From Devosia ginsengisoli (GTDB lineage: Bacteria > Pseudomonadota > Alphaproteobacteria > Rhizobiales > Devosiaceae): a stretch of 64,000 bases of DNA. Within the stretch, counting starts at the first letter, position 1. Each line of letters opens with the position of its first letter. Positions 46,048-54,244 of this stretch are shown piece after piece. The stretch covers positions 372,001-436,000 of the forward strand of contig NZ_JANQAJ010000009.1 in NCBI RefSeq assembly GCF_024707105.1. The letters run 5' to 3'. The position numbers were made by a program, and so were the translations under genes. The notes below the pieces were generated by a model, which saw nothing but the letters and a program-made list of their open reading frames with translations, was not told the origin of the DNA and searched no databases.

Positions 46048-47916
46048 ATGACCGCTCCTTCCAACTCCACTCCATCCGCCCTGCGACGGCTCGGCATCGC
46101 CCTGCTCGAGGCAACCCTTGGACCCGACCGCCTGATTGATCTCGCCGGCCATAGCCACCGCGTGCTGATCATTCGCGTGCCCGACAAAGCCTGGCTCACA
46201 CCGCTGCACGAGGCGGCCGAGCAGTTCCTGCCCGAGGTGCGCCCGCTCAGCATTATCAGGCGCGATCGGGACGATGCCGACCGCCTGGCCAGCCTCTATC
46301 TCGAAGCGGGTCCATCATCGCTCTGGCTCACCCATGATCCTGAGCTGCTGCCCCCGGTGATCCGGCTGGCCGCCGACGAGGTACTGTCCCTGGCGTCCAT
46401 CACCACTGCCCTACTGGGCCAGGTCATCGCCGGGAGCACCGGCCGCGTCCCCCGCCGGCTGCGTCCCACCGATCATGCCGGACTGGGCCTGTTCGAGATT
46501 GCCGCCGCCATCCGGCCCGATACCACCGCCGCCCAATGCGTCACCCGCCTGCGTCACATGGCGCGCCGCCAGGCCGAGGCCGGCATCCATCATCCCGATC
46601 CGGACCTGCTGGCCCTGCCCATTGTCGGGGTGGCGGCCAGGGATTGGGCAAGCGGGGTCGTCAGCGCCTTTGCCGCCATCCGGGCGGGAACGGCGAACGC
46701 CTCCCTGCTGCGCCATACCGTACTGCACGGCATGCCCGGCACCGGCAAGTCGCTGCTGGCCCGCGCAGCAGCCGCCAAGGCCGGCGTGCCGATACTCGAG
46801 GCCAGCATTCCCGGCTTCTTCAGCGGCAGCGACGGCCATCTCAACACCGTCCTCTCCGGCGTGAACGGCTTTATCGACCGTCTGATCGCCAGCGCACCGG
46901 CCATCGGGGTTCTCGATGAGGTCGATGCCATCAGCGCCCGCTCCGCCCAGCGAGAGTACCAGGCCTATTGGACCAATCTCGTGGACGGGCTGCTCCTCGC
47001 CATCGATCGCCTCAATGCCTCCGGCGCAGCCGTGCTGCTGGTCGCAACCACCAACCTGCTGTCCCATGTGGACCAGGCCATCGTCCGGCCCGGTCGCCTC
47101 GGGCACCATATCCTGATCGAGCCCCCCACCCGCGCCGACGACATCGGGGCCCTGTTGCGTCATCATCTGGAACGGCAGGCGCCGGCCCTGAAACTCTCCG
47201 ATGCCGCCCTGGCGCCACTGGTCCGCGCGCTGATCGGCCGCACACCCGCTCGCATCGCCGATATCGTCAGCGCCGCCTGCAGCGCCGCCACCCTCACCCG
47301 GCATTCACCTGACCTTGCCGATCTGTGGAAAGCCATGCCGCAGGGTCCCGATACCCGCGACGGCGACGGCGCCGCGCTGGCCGTGACAGCCCGCCACGAG
47401 GCCGCCCATGCCGTACTGGCGCTGCACCTGGGCCGCCACCTCATCAGCATGAGCCTAATTCGGGACGGCGATCGGATCGGCCACACCCTCATCGCTGCCC
47501 TTGACCGGCCCGCCACTTTGGCCGACCTCGAAGCCGAGGTGACCATCCTGCTGGGCGGACGCGCGATGGATCGGCTGGCCGGTCCCGGTCTCTGCGCCGG
47601 CGCCGCCGACGACCTGGAGCGGGCGCTCACCCTCATCGGCCTTGGCTATACAAGATGGGGTCTGCACGCCCTGCCCCTCAGCATGCCCGGCGAGACCATC
47701 GCCCAGCGCTGCGCCCGCGATCCCACCCTGACCGCCGCCATCGATGCCGACCTGGCCCGCCTGCAGCAGCGGGCCACCGACCTGGTCTCCACCCTTGCCG
47801 AGCCCATTGCCGCCCTTGCCGCAACCTTGCTGGCCGAGCGCCATCTGGATGCCGACCGCATCCACGTCATCCTCGAACCTTTTGACGTCACAGACCCAAC
47901 GGAGCCACAGCCATGA
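46048..47916 (+). CDS. Soluble FtsH-like AAA+ ATPase with M41-type metallopeptidase domain
   Basis: Protein of about 622 residues. Residues 1-200 form an unknown N-terminal domain with no membrane helix. The AAA+ module has Walker A GMPGTGKS (about 228-235), Walker B IGVLDEVDA (about 286-294) and VRPGRLGHH at the arginine-finger region. The C-terminal part carries the zinc motif HEAAH (450-454) and a downstream acidic ligand in AADDLERA (about 521), the layout of FtsH. Unlike FtsH it lacks transmembrane segments and the usual pore sequence is altered (ASIPGFFSG). It presumably unfolds and degrades a cytosolic target. It overlaps the next gene by ATGA. A GTG at 45988 would add 20 residues. Confidence 0.85.
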   Translation: MTAPSNSTPSALRRLGIALLEATLGPDRLIDLAGHSHRVLIIRVPDKAWLTPLHEAAEQFLPEVRPLSIIRRDRDDADRLASLYLEAGPSSLWLTHDPELLPPVIRLAADEVLSLASITTALLGQVIAGSTGRVPRRLRPTDHAGLGLFEIAAAIRPDTTAAQCVTRLRHMARRQAEAGIHHPDPDLLALPIVGVAARDWASGVVSAFAAIRAGTANASLLRHTVLHGMPGTGKSLLARAAAAKAGVPILEASIPGFFSGSDGHLNTVLSGVNGFIDRLIASAPAIGVLDEVDAISARSAQREYQAYWTNLVDGLLLAIDRLNASGAAVLLVATTNLLSHVDQAIVRPGRLGHHILIEPPTRADDIGALLRHHLERQAPALKLSDAALAPLVRALIGRTPARIADIVSAACSAATLTRHSPDLADLWKAMPQGPDTRDGDGAALAVTARHEAAHAVLALHLGRHLISMSLIRDGDRIGHTLIAALDRPATLADLEAEVTILLGGRAMDRLAGPGLCAGAADDLERALTLIGLGYTRWGLHALPLSMPGETIAQRCARDPTLTAAIDADLARLQQRATDLVSTLAEPIAALAATLLAERHLDADRIHVILEPFDVTDPTEPQP

Positions 47917-48323
47917 CCCCCTTGCCCGAGTTCGACCTTCACTATCCCGACGGCCTCGCTTTGCTCGATCTCGGTGCGCTCATCGACCCCGATGCCATCC
48001 CCCGGACCCAACACCACCTCCCCCTTGTCGAAAAGCTGTCCCGGGCCATCGCCGACATCGAGCGCCTCAAGCAGGGCTGGCGGCCAACGCCCCAGGACCT
48101 CGCCCAGGCGCCGCTTCTCTCATCCTGGTCCTTCGCCGGTAGCCTCACGCCTGGCGGCACCTATCTGTCCGGCATCGTCACCGGACATCCGACAATCCAA
48201 AGCGGCGCCTTCTGCACGACATCCGTCCTCGTCGCCATCGAGGCCAGATCATGGACATGGGCGAGAACCGCATCACGCTTCTATCGCATCGAGCCGGGCG
48301 GGCCAGCCGCCCGGAGACGATGA
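47913..48323 (+). CDS. Small protein coupled to the FtsH-like protease (DUF6634-like)
   Basis: Protein of 136 residues whose start overlaps the protease stop. The central and C-terminal parts (TPQDLAQAPLLSSWSFAGSL, GGTYLSGIVTGHPTIQSGAF, WTWARTASRFYRI) resemble an uncharacterised family, DUF6634, seen in alphaproteobacterial accessory regions; this assignment is from memory of the pattern. It ends in an Arg-rich tail that may be altered. A role as adaptor, inhibitor or antitoxin-like partner of the protease is possible but unproven. Confidence 0.6.
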   Translation: MTPLPEFDLHYPDGLALLDLGALIDPDAIPRTQHHLPLVEKLSRAIADIERLKQGWRPTPQDLAQAPLLSSWSFAGSLTPGGTYLSGIVTGHPTIQSGAFCTTSVLVAIEARSWTWARTASRFYRIEPGGPAARRR

Positions 48324-48407
48324 AACCGGCCGCACCTGGAGCAACCTGCTCGATTAGGAGCGCTTGGGCGTAGGCGCATACCAACAGGAAAACACGCGCC
48401 TTCCCCG

Positions 48408-49578
48408 TTAATGCGAGGACAGTGAAAAGCCCTTTGAGCTGAACGAGAAGAACCGGTTCAGCAGGCCCGATAGCGGCGGCCAGGTCATGATATTGACGGA
48501 TGTGTCGCGGATGGCGGCATGGAAGGGGGTGGCCGGCACGAACCACTTGGCCATGCGCCGCCCCGCCCGTTGGTTTTCCAGCGCCAGCGGCCGCAATCCC
48601 TGCTCGAACCGCGCCAAAGCCGCCTCGATATCAACAGCGCCATCGAGCACCTGCCCCAGCGCGCGGCCACCGGCCAGCGCCAGTGACGCGCCCTGCCCGG
48701 CCATCAGCGACACCGCATAGGCCGCATCGCCGACCAGAACCGTGCGCTGGCTCTGCCAATGTGCCATCTCCACCTGCGCCACCACGTCGTAATAGATATC
48801 CTCGGGGCCTGGCGCCGCTGCCAGGGTTTCCGGCAACACCCAGCCGAGATCGCCAAAGGCGGCCTTGAGCCGCGGCAGCGGATCGTTCAGGCGCGCGGCC
48901 ATCGTCGCGGATAACGAAAAAGGCCATGATACGGCCCGGATCGACCTCATAGAGGCCCACCATCCGGTCCTTGATCGCCATCATCTTGAAATCGCCCGCC
49001 AGCATGTCGGCCACTGCAGGGCTGTCGAAGAAATAGGCGGCGGTGTGGAAGCCCAGATAGCGCAGGAAGCGCTCTTCCGGCCCGAAGACCAGGTGACGCA
49101 CCGCCGAATGAATGCCATCGGCGCCAACCAGTAGGTCGGCCTCGAGACTGCCGCCATCGGCCAGGACAACCCCGACACCCTTGTCGCTGTTGTTGAGGGA
49201 CGTGATCTCGCTGGCATATCGAACCACGGCACTATCGGGCAGCGCATCGTGCAAAATCTGCTCGATATCGCCGCGCAAGATGGGGAACAGCTTGCCGCCG
49301 GCCGCCGCGCCGATTTGCTCGTAATCCATCTGCGAGCCAATGCGACCCGTGCCGTTGACGAAATCGACCTTGTCGACGCCGCGTGCATGCGCCTTGAGGG
49401 CGGCGATGCCCCCCAGATCGTCGGCCGCCTCATAGCCGGGACCGAAGAAATCCAGCATATAGCCGCCGGCCCGCAGGCTGGCGGCCTTTTCGAGCAGGGT
49501 CACAGCCCACCCGGCGCGGCCAAGGGCGATGGCGGTGGACAGGCCGGCAATGCCGGCGCCGGAAATAATGGCTTTCAT
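48408..49578 (-). pseudogene. FAD-dependent aromatic monooxygenase-like protein, frameshifted
   Basis: Flavoprotein of about 390 residues. The first frame (from ATG 49578) has MKAIISGAGIAGLSTAIALG for FAD binding and DLLVGADGIHSAVR. Near 48900-48915 (GATGGCCGCGCGCCTG on the minus strand) the frame moves by one base, and the rest follows with AARLNDPLPRLKAAFGDLGW, VLVGDAAYAVSLMAGQGASLA and the tail GLLNRFFSFSSKGFSLSS. All domains are present, so one base change or error accounts for the break. The start overlaps the TetR stop (ATGA), so the regulator probably controls it. Its last 55 bases are duplicated at 25478. Confidence 0.82.
48424..48478. repeat. 55-bp duplicate of 25478-25532
   Basis: This is the intact context, the 3' end of the monooxygenase gene. 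Confidence 0.8.
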
Positions 49579-50153
49579 GATGTTTCGCTTTCTTCCGGGG
49601 CGATGGAATCGACAAAAGCGGCCCAAGCAGCCACTTGGCTGTCGCGCCGCTTCGGAAAGAGTTGCCGATGCAGGGCAAGACCATCGCCGGTGATGAGGAT
49701 GAGCGCGGCAAGCCTGCTCCGCTCGTGCGGGGTGAAACGCTCCGGCGCCAGCAATTCGAGGGCTTCGGCAAAAAGCGCTTCTGCTGCCCCGACCATGCCC
49801 GCCAGGCGCTGGCGCAGGTCGGGATCGCTCTGCGCCCGGGCGGCAAAGGCGAAATAGGCGCCGGCCAGCGCCGGATCGTCATCCATCTGCGCCACCGTCT
49901 CGGCGCCCAGCGCCAAAAGCCAATCGCGCAGCTCGGTGCCGGGCTGCGGCCGCATATTGTCCATGCCCAGCAGAAAGACTTCGAAAGCCGCCAGCACCAC
50001 GGCATTGAGTGTTTCGAAATGGTGGAACACATTGGCCTTGCTGACCCCGGCCTCCCGCGCCAGGCTGGCCGCCGTCAGCCCGGCCGCCCCCTCGCGCGCC
50101 AGGAGCCGCATGGCCGCCGCAATGATCTCGTCGCGCTTTCCAGCTTTGGGCAT
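49575..50153 (-). CDS. TetR-family regulator
   Basis: Repressor of 192 residues. The N-terminal helix-turn-helix is clear: RDEIIAAAMRLLAREGAAGL, then SLAREAGVSKANVFHHFETL. The C-terminal domain is of the common ligand-binding type. It begins at 50153 and is translationally coupled to the monooxygenase gene. A palindrome 28 bases upstream is its likely operator. Confidence 0.92.
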   Translation of the reverse strand: MPKAGKRDEIIAAAMRLLAREGAAGLTAASLAREAGVSKANVFHHFETLNAVVLAAFEVFLLGMDNMRPQPGTELRDWLLALGAETVAQMDDDPALAGAYFAFAARAQSDPDLRQRLAGMVGAAEALFAEALELLAPERFTPHERSRLAALILITGDGLALHRQLFPKRRDSQVAAWAAFVDSIAPEESETS

Positions 50154-50180
50154 CGATACCTTCTCCACGACGATACTATA

Positions 50181-50200
50181 CTGACCAACCGATCGGTCAG
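50181..50200. promoter_or_regulatory. TetR operator
   Basis: Inverted repeat with arms CTGACC (50181-50186) and GGTCAG (50195-50200), enclosing the perfect decamer ACCGATCGGT at 50188-50197, just upstream of the TetR gene. Confidence 0.7.
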
Positions 50201-50314
50201 CAATCCTTGATGGTGATTTTTGTGGGTGTGGATGCTTAGCCCATACCGACAGACCCCATCCGAACGTCACGGCGAGTGGGCAGGACGGGCGGGCAACGGC
50301 ATGTCCGCGCCTTG

Positions 50315-50461
50315 CCTTCTCCCCTCGTGGGAGAAGGTGCCCGAAGGGCGGATGAGGGGGCGCGGAGTGATCAGCAGGCATCAAAGCACGGGATAGCGCA
50401 GCCCCCTCACCCGGAAATCCGCTGAACGCGGATTTCCACCCTCTCCCACAAGGGGAGAGGG
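50315..50461. repeat. Composite REP/BIME-like element
   Basis: Three hairpins in 147 bases: CCTTCTCCC/GGGAGAAGG (50315-50337), GGAAATCCGC/GCGGATTTCC (50413-50437) and CCCTCTCCC/GGGAGAGGG (50439-50461). The outer two are oppositely oriented relatives of each other, and the segment between carries facing GATGAGGGGG and CCCCCTCACC words. Confidence 0.7.
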
Positions 50462-50535
50462 TTGCCCCCACCACCATCCGTTGTGAGGCCCCGCTTCAGC
50501 CTGTAGGTTACAGCGACACCCTGGAGATCGGAAGC

Positions 50536-50976
50536 ATGGCGCTCAAGCGGATGGACAATATGGGGATCGTCGTCGACGACCTCGACGAGACGATCGATTT
50601 CTTTCTCGAACTCGGCCTCGAGCTGGAAGGTCGAGCCACGGTTGAAGGGGAATGGGCCGGACGCGTCACGGGCCTCGGCGACCAGCATGTCGAGATCGCC
50701 ATGATGCGCACGCCGGATGGCCACAGCCGGCTCGAACTCTCGCGCTTCATCAGGCCCGCCGTTGTCGCCGATCACCGCACGGCCCCGGTCAACGCCCTGG
50801 GCTATCTCCGCGTCATGTTCACCGTGGACGATATCGACGCGACGCTTGAAAGGCTCCGCAAGCGCGGCGCCGAGCTCGCCGGCGACGTCGTCGATTATCA
50901 AGGCGTCTATCGTCTCTGCTACATCCGCGGGCCTGGCGGCCTGCTGATCGGCCTCGCCCAGGAAATGGGCGGCTAA
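50536..50976 (+). CDS. VOC (glyoxalase/dioxygenase superfamily) protein
   Basis: Protein of 146 residues with the paired beta-alpha-beta motifs of vicinal oxygen chelate proteins: MDNMGIVVDDLDETIDFFLE, then RLELSRFI, and a second half LGYLRVMFTVDDIDATLERL ending with CYIRGPGGLLIGLAQE. Metal ligands are plausible at the start of each half, but the usual first His is replaced by Met/Gly, so catalysis is uncertain. Start behind GGAGATCGGAAGC. It ends four bases into the convergent RidA-like gene. Confidence 0.88.
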   Translation: MALKRMDNMGIVVDDLDETIDFFLELGLELEGRATVEGEWAGRVTGLGDQHVEIAMMRTPDGHSRLELSRFIRPAVVADHRTAPVNALGYLRVMFTVDDIDATLERLRKRGAELAGDVVDYQGVYRLCYIRGPGGLLIGLAQEMGG

Positions 50977-51368
50977 GGCCGTTTGGCCACCAGGTCGATC
51001 TCGACCAGCGCACCCACGGCCAGTGCCGTGACGCCCACCGTGGTCCGCGCCGGCAGCTTTCCCGGCTCGAAGAAACTCGGCCACAGCGCATTGAGCGCGG
51101 CATAATCGCGCTCGAACTGCGTCAGATAGATGCGGGCCATGGTGACATGCTCCAGCCCCAGCCCGATGCCATTGAGCACGATCCTGAGATTGTCGACCAC
51201 CCGCCGCGTCTGTGCCGCGATGCCATCGGGCAGGGGCGCCTCGGGCGCCGCCGGATCGGTCGGCATCTGCCCGGTAATGAAGACCCAGCCATCGACCTCG
51301 ACGGCATGGGAAAACGGGGCGACCGCGCGCGGGCCGCCCGAGATCATATGATAAACCATGTCACTCAT
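50973..51368 (-). CDS. RidA family (YjgF/Uk114) protein
   Basis: Protein of 131 residues. RidA proteins hydrolyse reactive enamine/imine intermediates. The family pattern is visible: FSHAVEVDGWVFITGQMPTD, then QTRRVVDNLRIVLNGIGLGL and ARTTVGVTALAVGALVEIDL with the conserved Arg of the active site. Start at 51368 behind GGAG. Confidence 0.9.
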   Translation of the reverse strand: MSDMVYHMISGGPRAVAPFSHAVEVDGWVFITGQMPTDPAAPEAPLPDGIAAQTRRVVDNLRIVLNGIGLGLEHVTMARIYLTQFERDYAALNALWPSFFEPGKLPARTTVGVTALAVGALVEIDLVAKRP

Positions 51369-51466
51369 AAGACACTCCGGCGTGATAGTGCTTGAGCGTC
51401 GCCTTCTTGGCGGCGATAAGTCAATCTTCGGTGGGCGTTGCGCACCGCGCAATGACACGGGTGCAC

Positions 51467-52168
51467 ATGTTCGACATCTTCCACACCGTCTCCACCTATC
51501 TCGAGAGCTTTCTCGACGCCATTTCCGGCAACTTCTGGCTGACCTTCTGGTTCATCTTCGCCGTGGCCATTGGTGAGGCGGTGTTCATCCTCGGCCTGTT
51601 CGTACCCTCGACCCCGGTCCTGCTGATGGCTGGCGGCATCATCGCCGAAGGCCGCCTGCCCTTCTGGGAAGTCTATTTCGCCGCGGTCATCGGCGCCATT
51701 ATCGGCGACGCCATCTCCTATACGATCGGCCATTTCCTCAAGGATTCCATCAAGGAGGTGTGGCCCTTCAAGAACCACAAGCCGCTGATCGCGCGGGGTG
51801 AGGTGTTCTTCGAACGCCATGGCGGCAAGGCAGTATTCATCGGCCGCTTCATTCCCGGCGTGAAAGCCGTGATCCCCGGCGTCGCCGGCATCATGGGCAT
51901 GCGCTATGGCCATTTCACCATCATCAACGTCACCTCGGCCTTCGTCTGGGCCGCCGCTCATATCCTGCCCGGCATGCTGCTGACCGCCTGGCTCAAGTCG
52001 ATCGGCCTGTCGCTGGAACTGGTGATCGTGGTCGGCACGCTGATCCTGGCGGGCCTGTTCATCCTGGTGCATTACCACCGCCGCATCCTGCTGTTCTGCG
52101 CGCCCTGGCTGGGTGGGCTGGGCCGCTCGATCCAGGCGCGCTGGGGCGCCCAGGAATCGACCCACTAG
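51467..52168 (+). CDS. DedA family membrane protein
   Basis: Protein of about 233 residues with five or six membrane segments. DedA hallmarks are GLFVPSTPVLLMAGGIIAEG, GAIIGDAISYTIGH and FIGRFIPGVKAVIPGVAGIM with the conserved Arg/Pro. These proteins are linked to lipid flipping and membrane homeostasis. An ATG at 51452 would add five residues; neither start has a strong ribosome site. Confidence 0.87.
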   Translation: MFDIFHTVSTYLESFLDAISGNFWLTFWFIFAVAIGEAVFILGLFVPSTPVLLMAGGIIAEGRLPFWEVYFAAVIGAIIGDAISYTIGHFLKDSIKEVWPFKNHKPLIARGEVFFERHGGKAVFIGRFIPGVKAVIPGVAGIMGMRYGHFTIINVTSAFVWAAAHILPGMLLTAWLKSIGLSLELVIVVGTLILAGLFILVHYHRRILLFCAPWLGGLGRSIQARWGAQESTH

Positions 52169-52220
52169 GACGCAAGCGAAATGCCTTGCGGCGGGCTGCA
52201 ATGGGCGTAGGTTCACGCCC

Positions 52221-52787
52221 ATGAAACCCCGCCGCATTGTCCTCTTCGGAGCCATGCTGGCCGCCCTTGCCGGGCCGGTCTCGACAAGTTTTTGGGTCGT
52301 GCCAGCCCAGGCCCAGAGCCAGGCGCAGCAGCTCGACGAACTATTTGCCATGCTCAAATCGCCCCCCGATCCCGCCACAGCCCAGCGCATCACCGGCGAA
52401 ATCTGGACTCTGTGGACCCAACCCGATGATCCGGCTTTGGCCGAGCGCATGTCCTTGGTGCTGCTGCGCCTCGGCATGTCCGACCTGAGCGGCGCAGTTG
52501 GCCTGCTTGACGCACTGGTGACCGACTACCCTGACTATGCCGAAGGCTGGAACCAGCGGGCCACCGTGCATTTCCTGCTCGGCAATTACGACCAGTCGCT
52601 GGCCGACATCGAAAAGACGCTGCAGTTGGAACCGCGCCATTTCGGCGCGCTTGCGGGCCGGGCGCTCATCTATCTCCAGCGCGACCGGCGCGACCTGGCC
52701 CTCAAGGCGATCACCGATGCACTGGACATCCACCCCTTCCTCGGCGAGCGCGCCCTCTTCCCCGAGCTGGACGCCATACCTATCTGA
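52221..52787 (+). CDS. Secreted TPR-repeat protein
   Basis: Protein of 188 residues with a Sec signal (RRIVLFGAMLAALAGPVSTS, cleavage after AQA). Two or three tetratricopeptide repeats follow: AVGLLDALVTDYPDYAEGWN, then TVHFLLGNYDQSLADIEKTL with LEPRHFGALAGRALIYLQRD. Likely a periplasmic scaffold of unknown partner. Confidence 0.86.
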   Translation: MKPRRIVLFGAMLAALAGPVSTSFWVVPAQAQSQAQQLDELFAMLKSPPDPATAQRITGEIWTLWTQPDDPALAERMSLVLLRLGMSDLSGAVGLLDALVTDYPDYAEGWNQRATVHFLLGNYDQSLADIEKTLQLEPRHFGALAGRALIYLQRDRRDLALKAITDALDIHPFLGERALFPELDAIPI

Positions 52788-52844
52788 CCTTGCAGAGGCC
52801 CGCCGTAGTCGTCACACTGGCGGGACAAAGCATCTGGAACCACC

Positions 52845-53147
52845 ATGACCGACACCGAACTCACCGTGCTGCGCGAAGACGGCGCCACGCGCGGCCGCTA
52901 CGTCATCCATCTCGCCCCCGGCTATGAGGCGGAAATGACTTTCCGCAAGGCAGCCGATGGCACGATCACCGTCGACCATACCGGCGTACCACCGGAATAT
53001 GAGAGGCGCGGCATTGCTGCCAAGCTGGTCAACAAGGCCATAGCCGACGCCCGCGAGCAGGGCTTCAAGATCGTGCCCGTCTGCTCCTATGTCGTCGCCC
53101 AGTTCCGCCGCCACCCCGAATGGGCCGACCTGCGCGCCGCTCAATAG
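52845..53147 (+). CDS. Small GNAT-like acetyltransferase, YjdJ type
   Basis: Protein of 100 residues corresponding to the short GNAT group (COG2388). GTITVDHTGVPPEYERRGIA holds the acetyl-CoA loop, followed by KLVNKAIADAREQGFKIVPV and FRRHPEWADL. Substrate unknown. It overlaps the convergent gene by seven bases. Confidence 0.88.
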   Translation: MTDTELTVLREDGATRGRYVIHLAPGYEAEMTFRKAADGTITVDHTGVPPEYERRGIAAKLVNKAIADAREQGFKIVPVCSYVVAQFRRHPEWADLRAAQ

Positions 53148-54190
53148 CCGTAGCGCACCTCGTCCTGCGTTTCGGCCTTGATGGCGTCGAGCTTGTCCCA
53201 TGGAATGGTGATGGTCGGCGCGCCATAGGCATAGGCCGATACTTCATAGGGCTGGAACTGGATGATCAGTCCATGGTCGTTGGACAGATCCCAGCGGCTG
53301 GGCTCGACCACGATTTCGGCAATATCGCCTGCCGTCTCCACCTGTAGCCATTCCGCATGCTCGGCCTGCAGCTCGGCCCAGGCGGCATCGACCAGCGTGC
53401 TGGCCCAGTCGTCGCCGGCAAAGATGTCCGAGGCGATGAGGCCGCGATCCTGCTCGGTCAGGTAATGCAGGTAGCTGATGCTCCAGTTGCCATGCGCCGC
53501 GCCGTGACCATACCAGTAGGTGCTCACATCCATGGTGATGCGATTGTTGCCACCCAGCTCCTTGACCTTGATGATGACGCTCGTATCCGAGGACGCGTCA
53601 ACTTCATCGATATCGCCACCGCCGGCGAGCGACAGAATATCGGACTTGTTGCCCCCCATTTCGGCGACGAAGCGGTTGAACGCCTCCGCCAGCGGATCGT
53701 CGCTGTCGAGCTGTGGCATGACCGCCTCGTGGCTCGCCACCTTCCAGTAGGAATCGGGATTGTCCGCCTCGTTCGGGTCGGGCAGCACCGCATAGGCCGA
53801 CTGCAGGAAGAAGCGGTGCCCGGAAATCATCCGGCTCTGCTCCAGCGCGCGGCTGCGCGTATTGAATTTTTCGACAAGGCACGAGGCCCCATTGTCATCG
53901 TACCGGCCGCTCGTCAGCACTTCCGCGTCATCGGTGCAGGCGCGCTGGGCATAGTCGAGCCAGTTGCGCTGGTCGGCCCGCATCAGCCCCACCGCCTGCT
54001 TGGTCAGCCCGCCCGTCGCCGTGGCGAAGCTCTTGGCCAGCAGGTCATCAGCCGCCGACAGGTCGGGCATGTCGCAAATGGCATGCTCGAACGGCGTCGC
54101 GGCCTTGCTGCAATCGAAGCTGGCGGCGCTGGCCGGAATGGCGGCAATAGCCAGCAACATCGCTGGCAGCACAAGGCGGAAAGAGGACAT
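53141..54190 (-). CDS. Periplasmic LprI-domain/DUF3298 protein
   Basis: Protein of 349 residues. Signal peptide FRLVLPAMLLAIAAIPASA. An LprI-like domain follows (FDCSKAATPFEHAICDMPDL, QRNWLDYAQRACTDD with conserved cysteines), the fold of a lysozyme-inhibitor family. The C-terminal half is a DUF3298/RsiV-like domain (YWYGHGAAHGNWSISYLHYL, LIIQFQPYEVSAYAYGAPTI). Probably an envelope stress or lysozyme-response protein. Confidence 0.85.
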   Translation of the reverse strand: MSSFRLVLPAMLLAIAAIPASAASFDCSKAATPFEHAICDMPDLSAADDLLAKSFATATGGLTKQAVGLMRADQRNWLDYAQRACTDDAEVLTSGRYDDNGASCLVEKFNTRSRALEQSRMISGHRFFLQSAYAVLPDPNEADNPDSYWKVASHEAVMPQLDSDDPLAEAFNRFVAEMGGNKSDILSLAGGGDIDEVDASSDTSVIIKVKELGGNNRITMDVSTYWYGHGAAHGNWSISYLHYLTEQDRGLIASDIFAGDDWASTLVDAAWAELQAEHAEWLQVETAGDIAEIVVEPSRWDLSNDHGLIIQFQPYEVSAYAYGAPTITIPWDKLDAIKAETQDEVRYGY

Positions 54191-54244
54191 GGCACAACCT
54201 CGACTGGGAACTGACCCCGACGCTGGCAGGCGCCGGAGGCAGCG

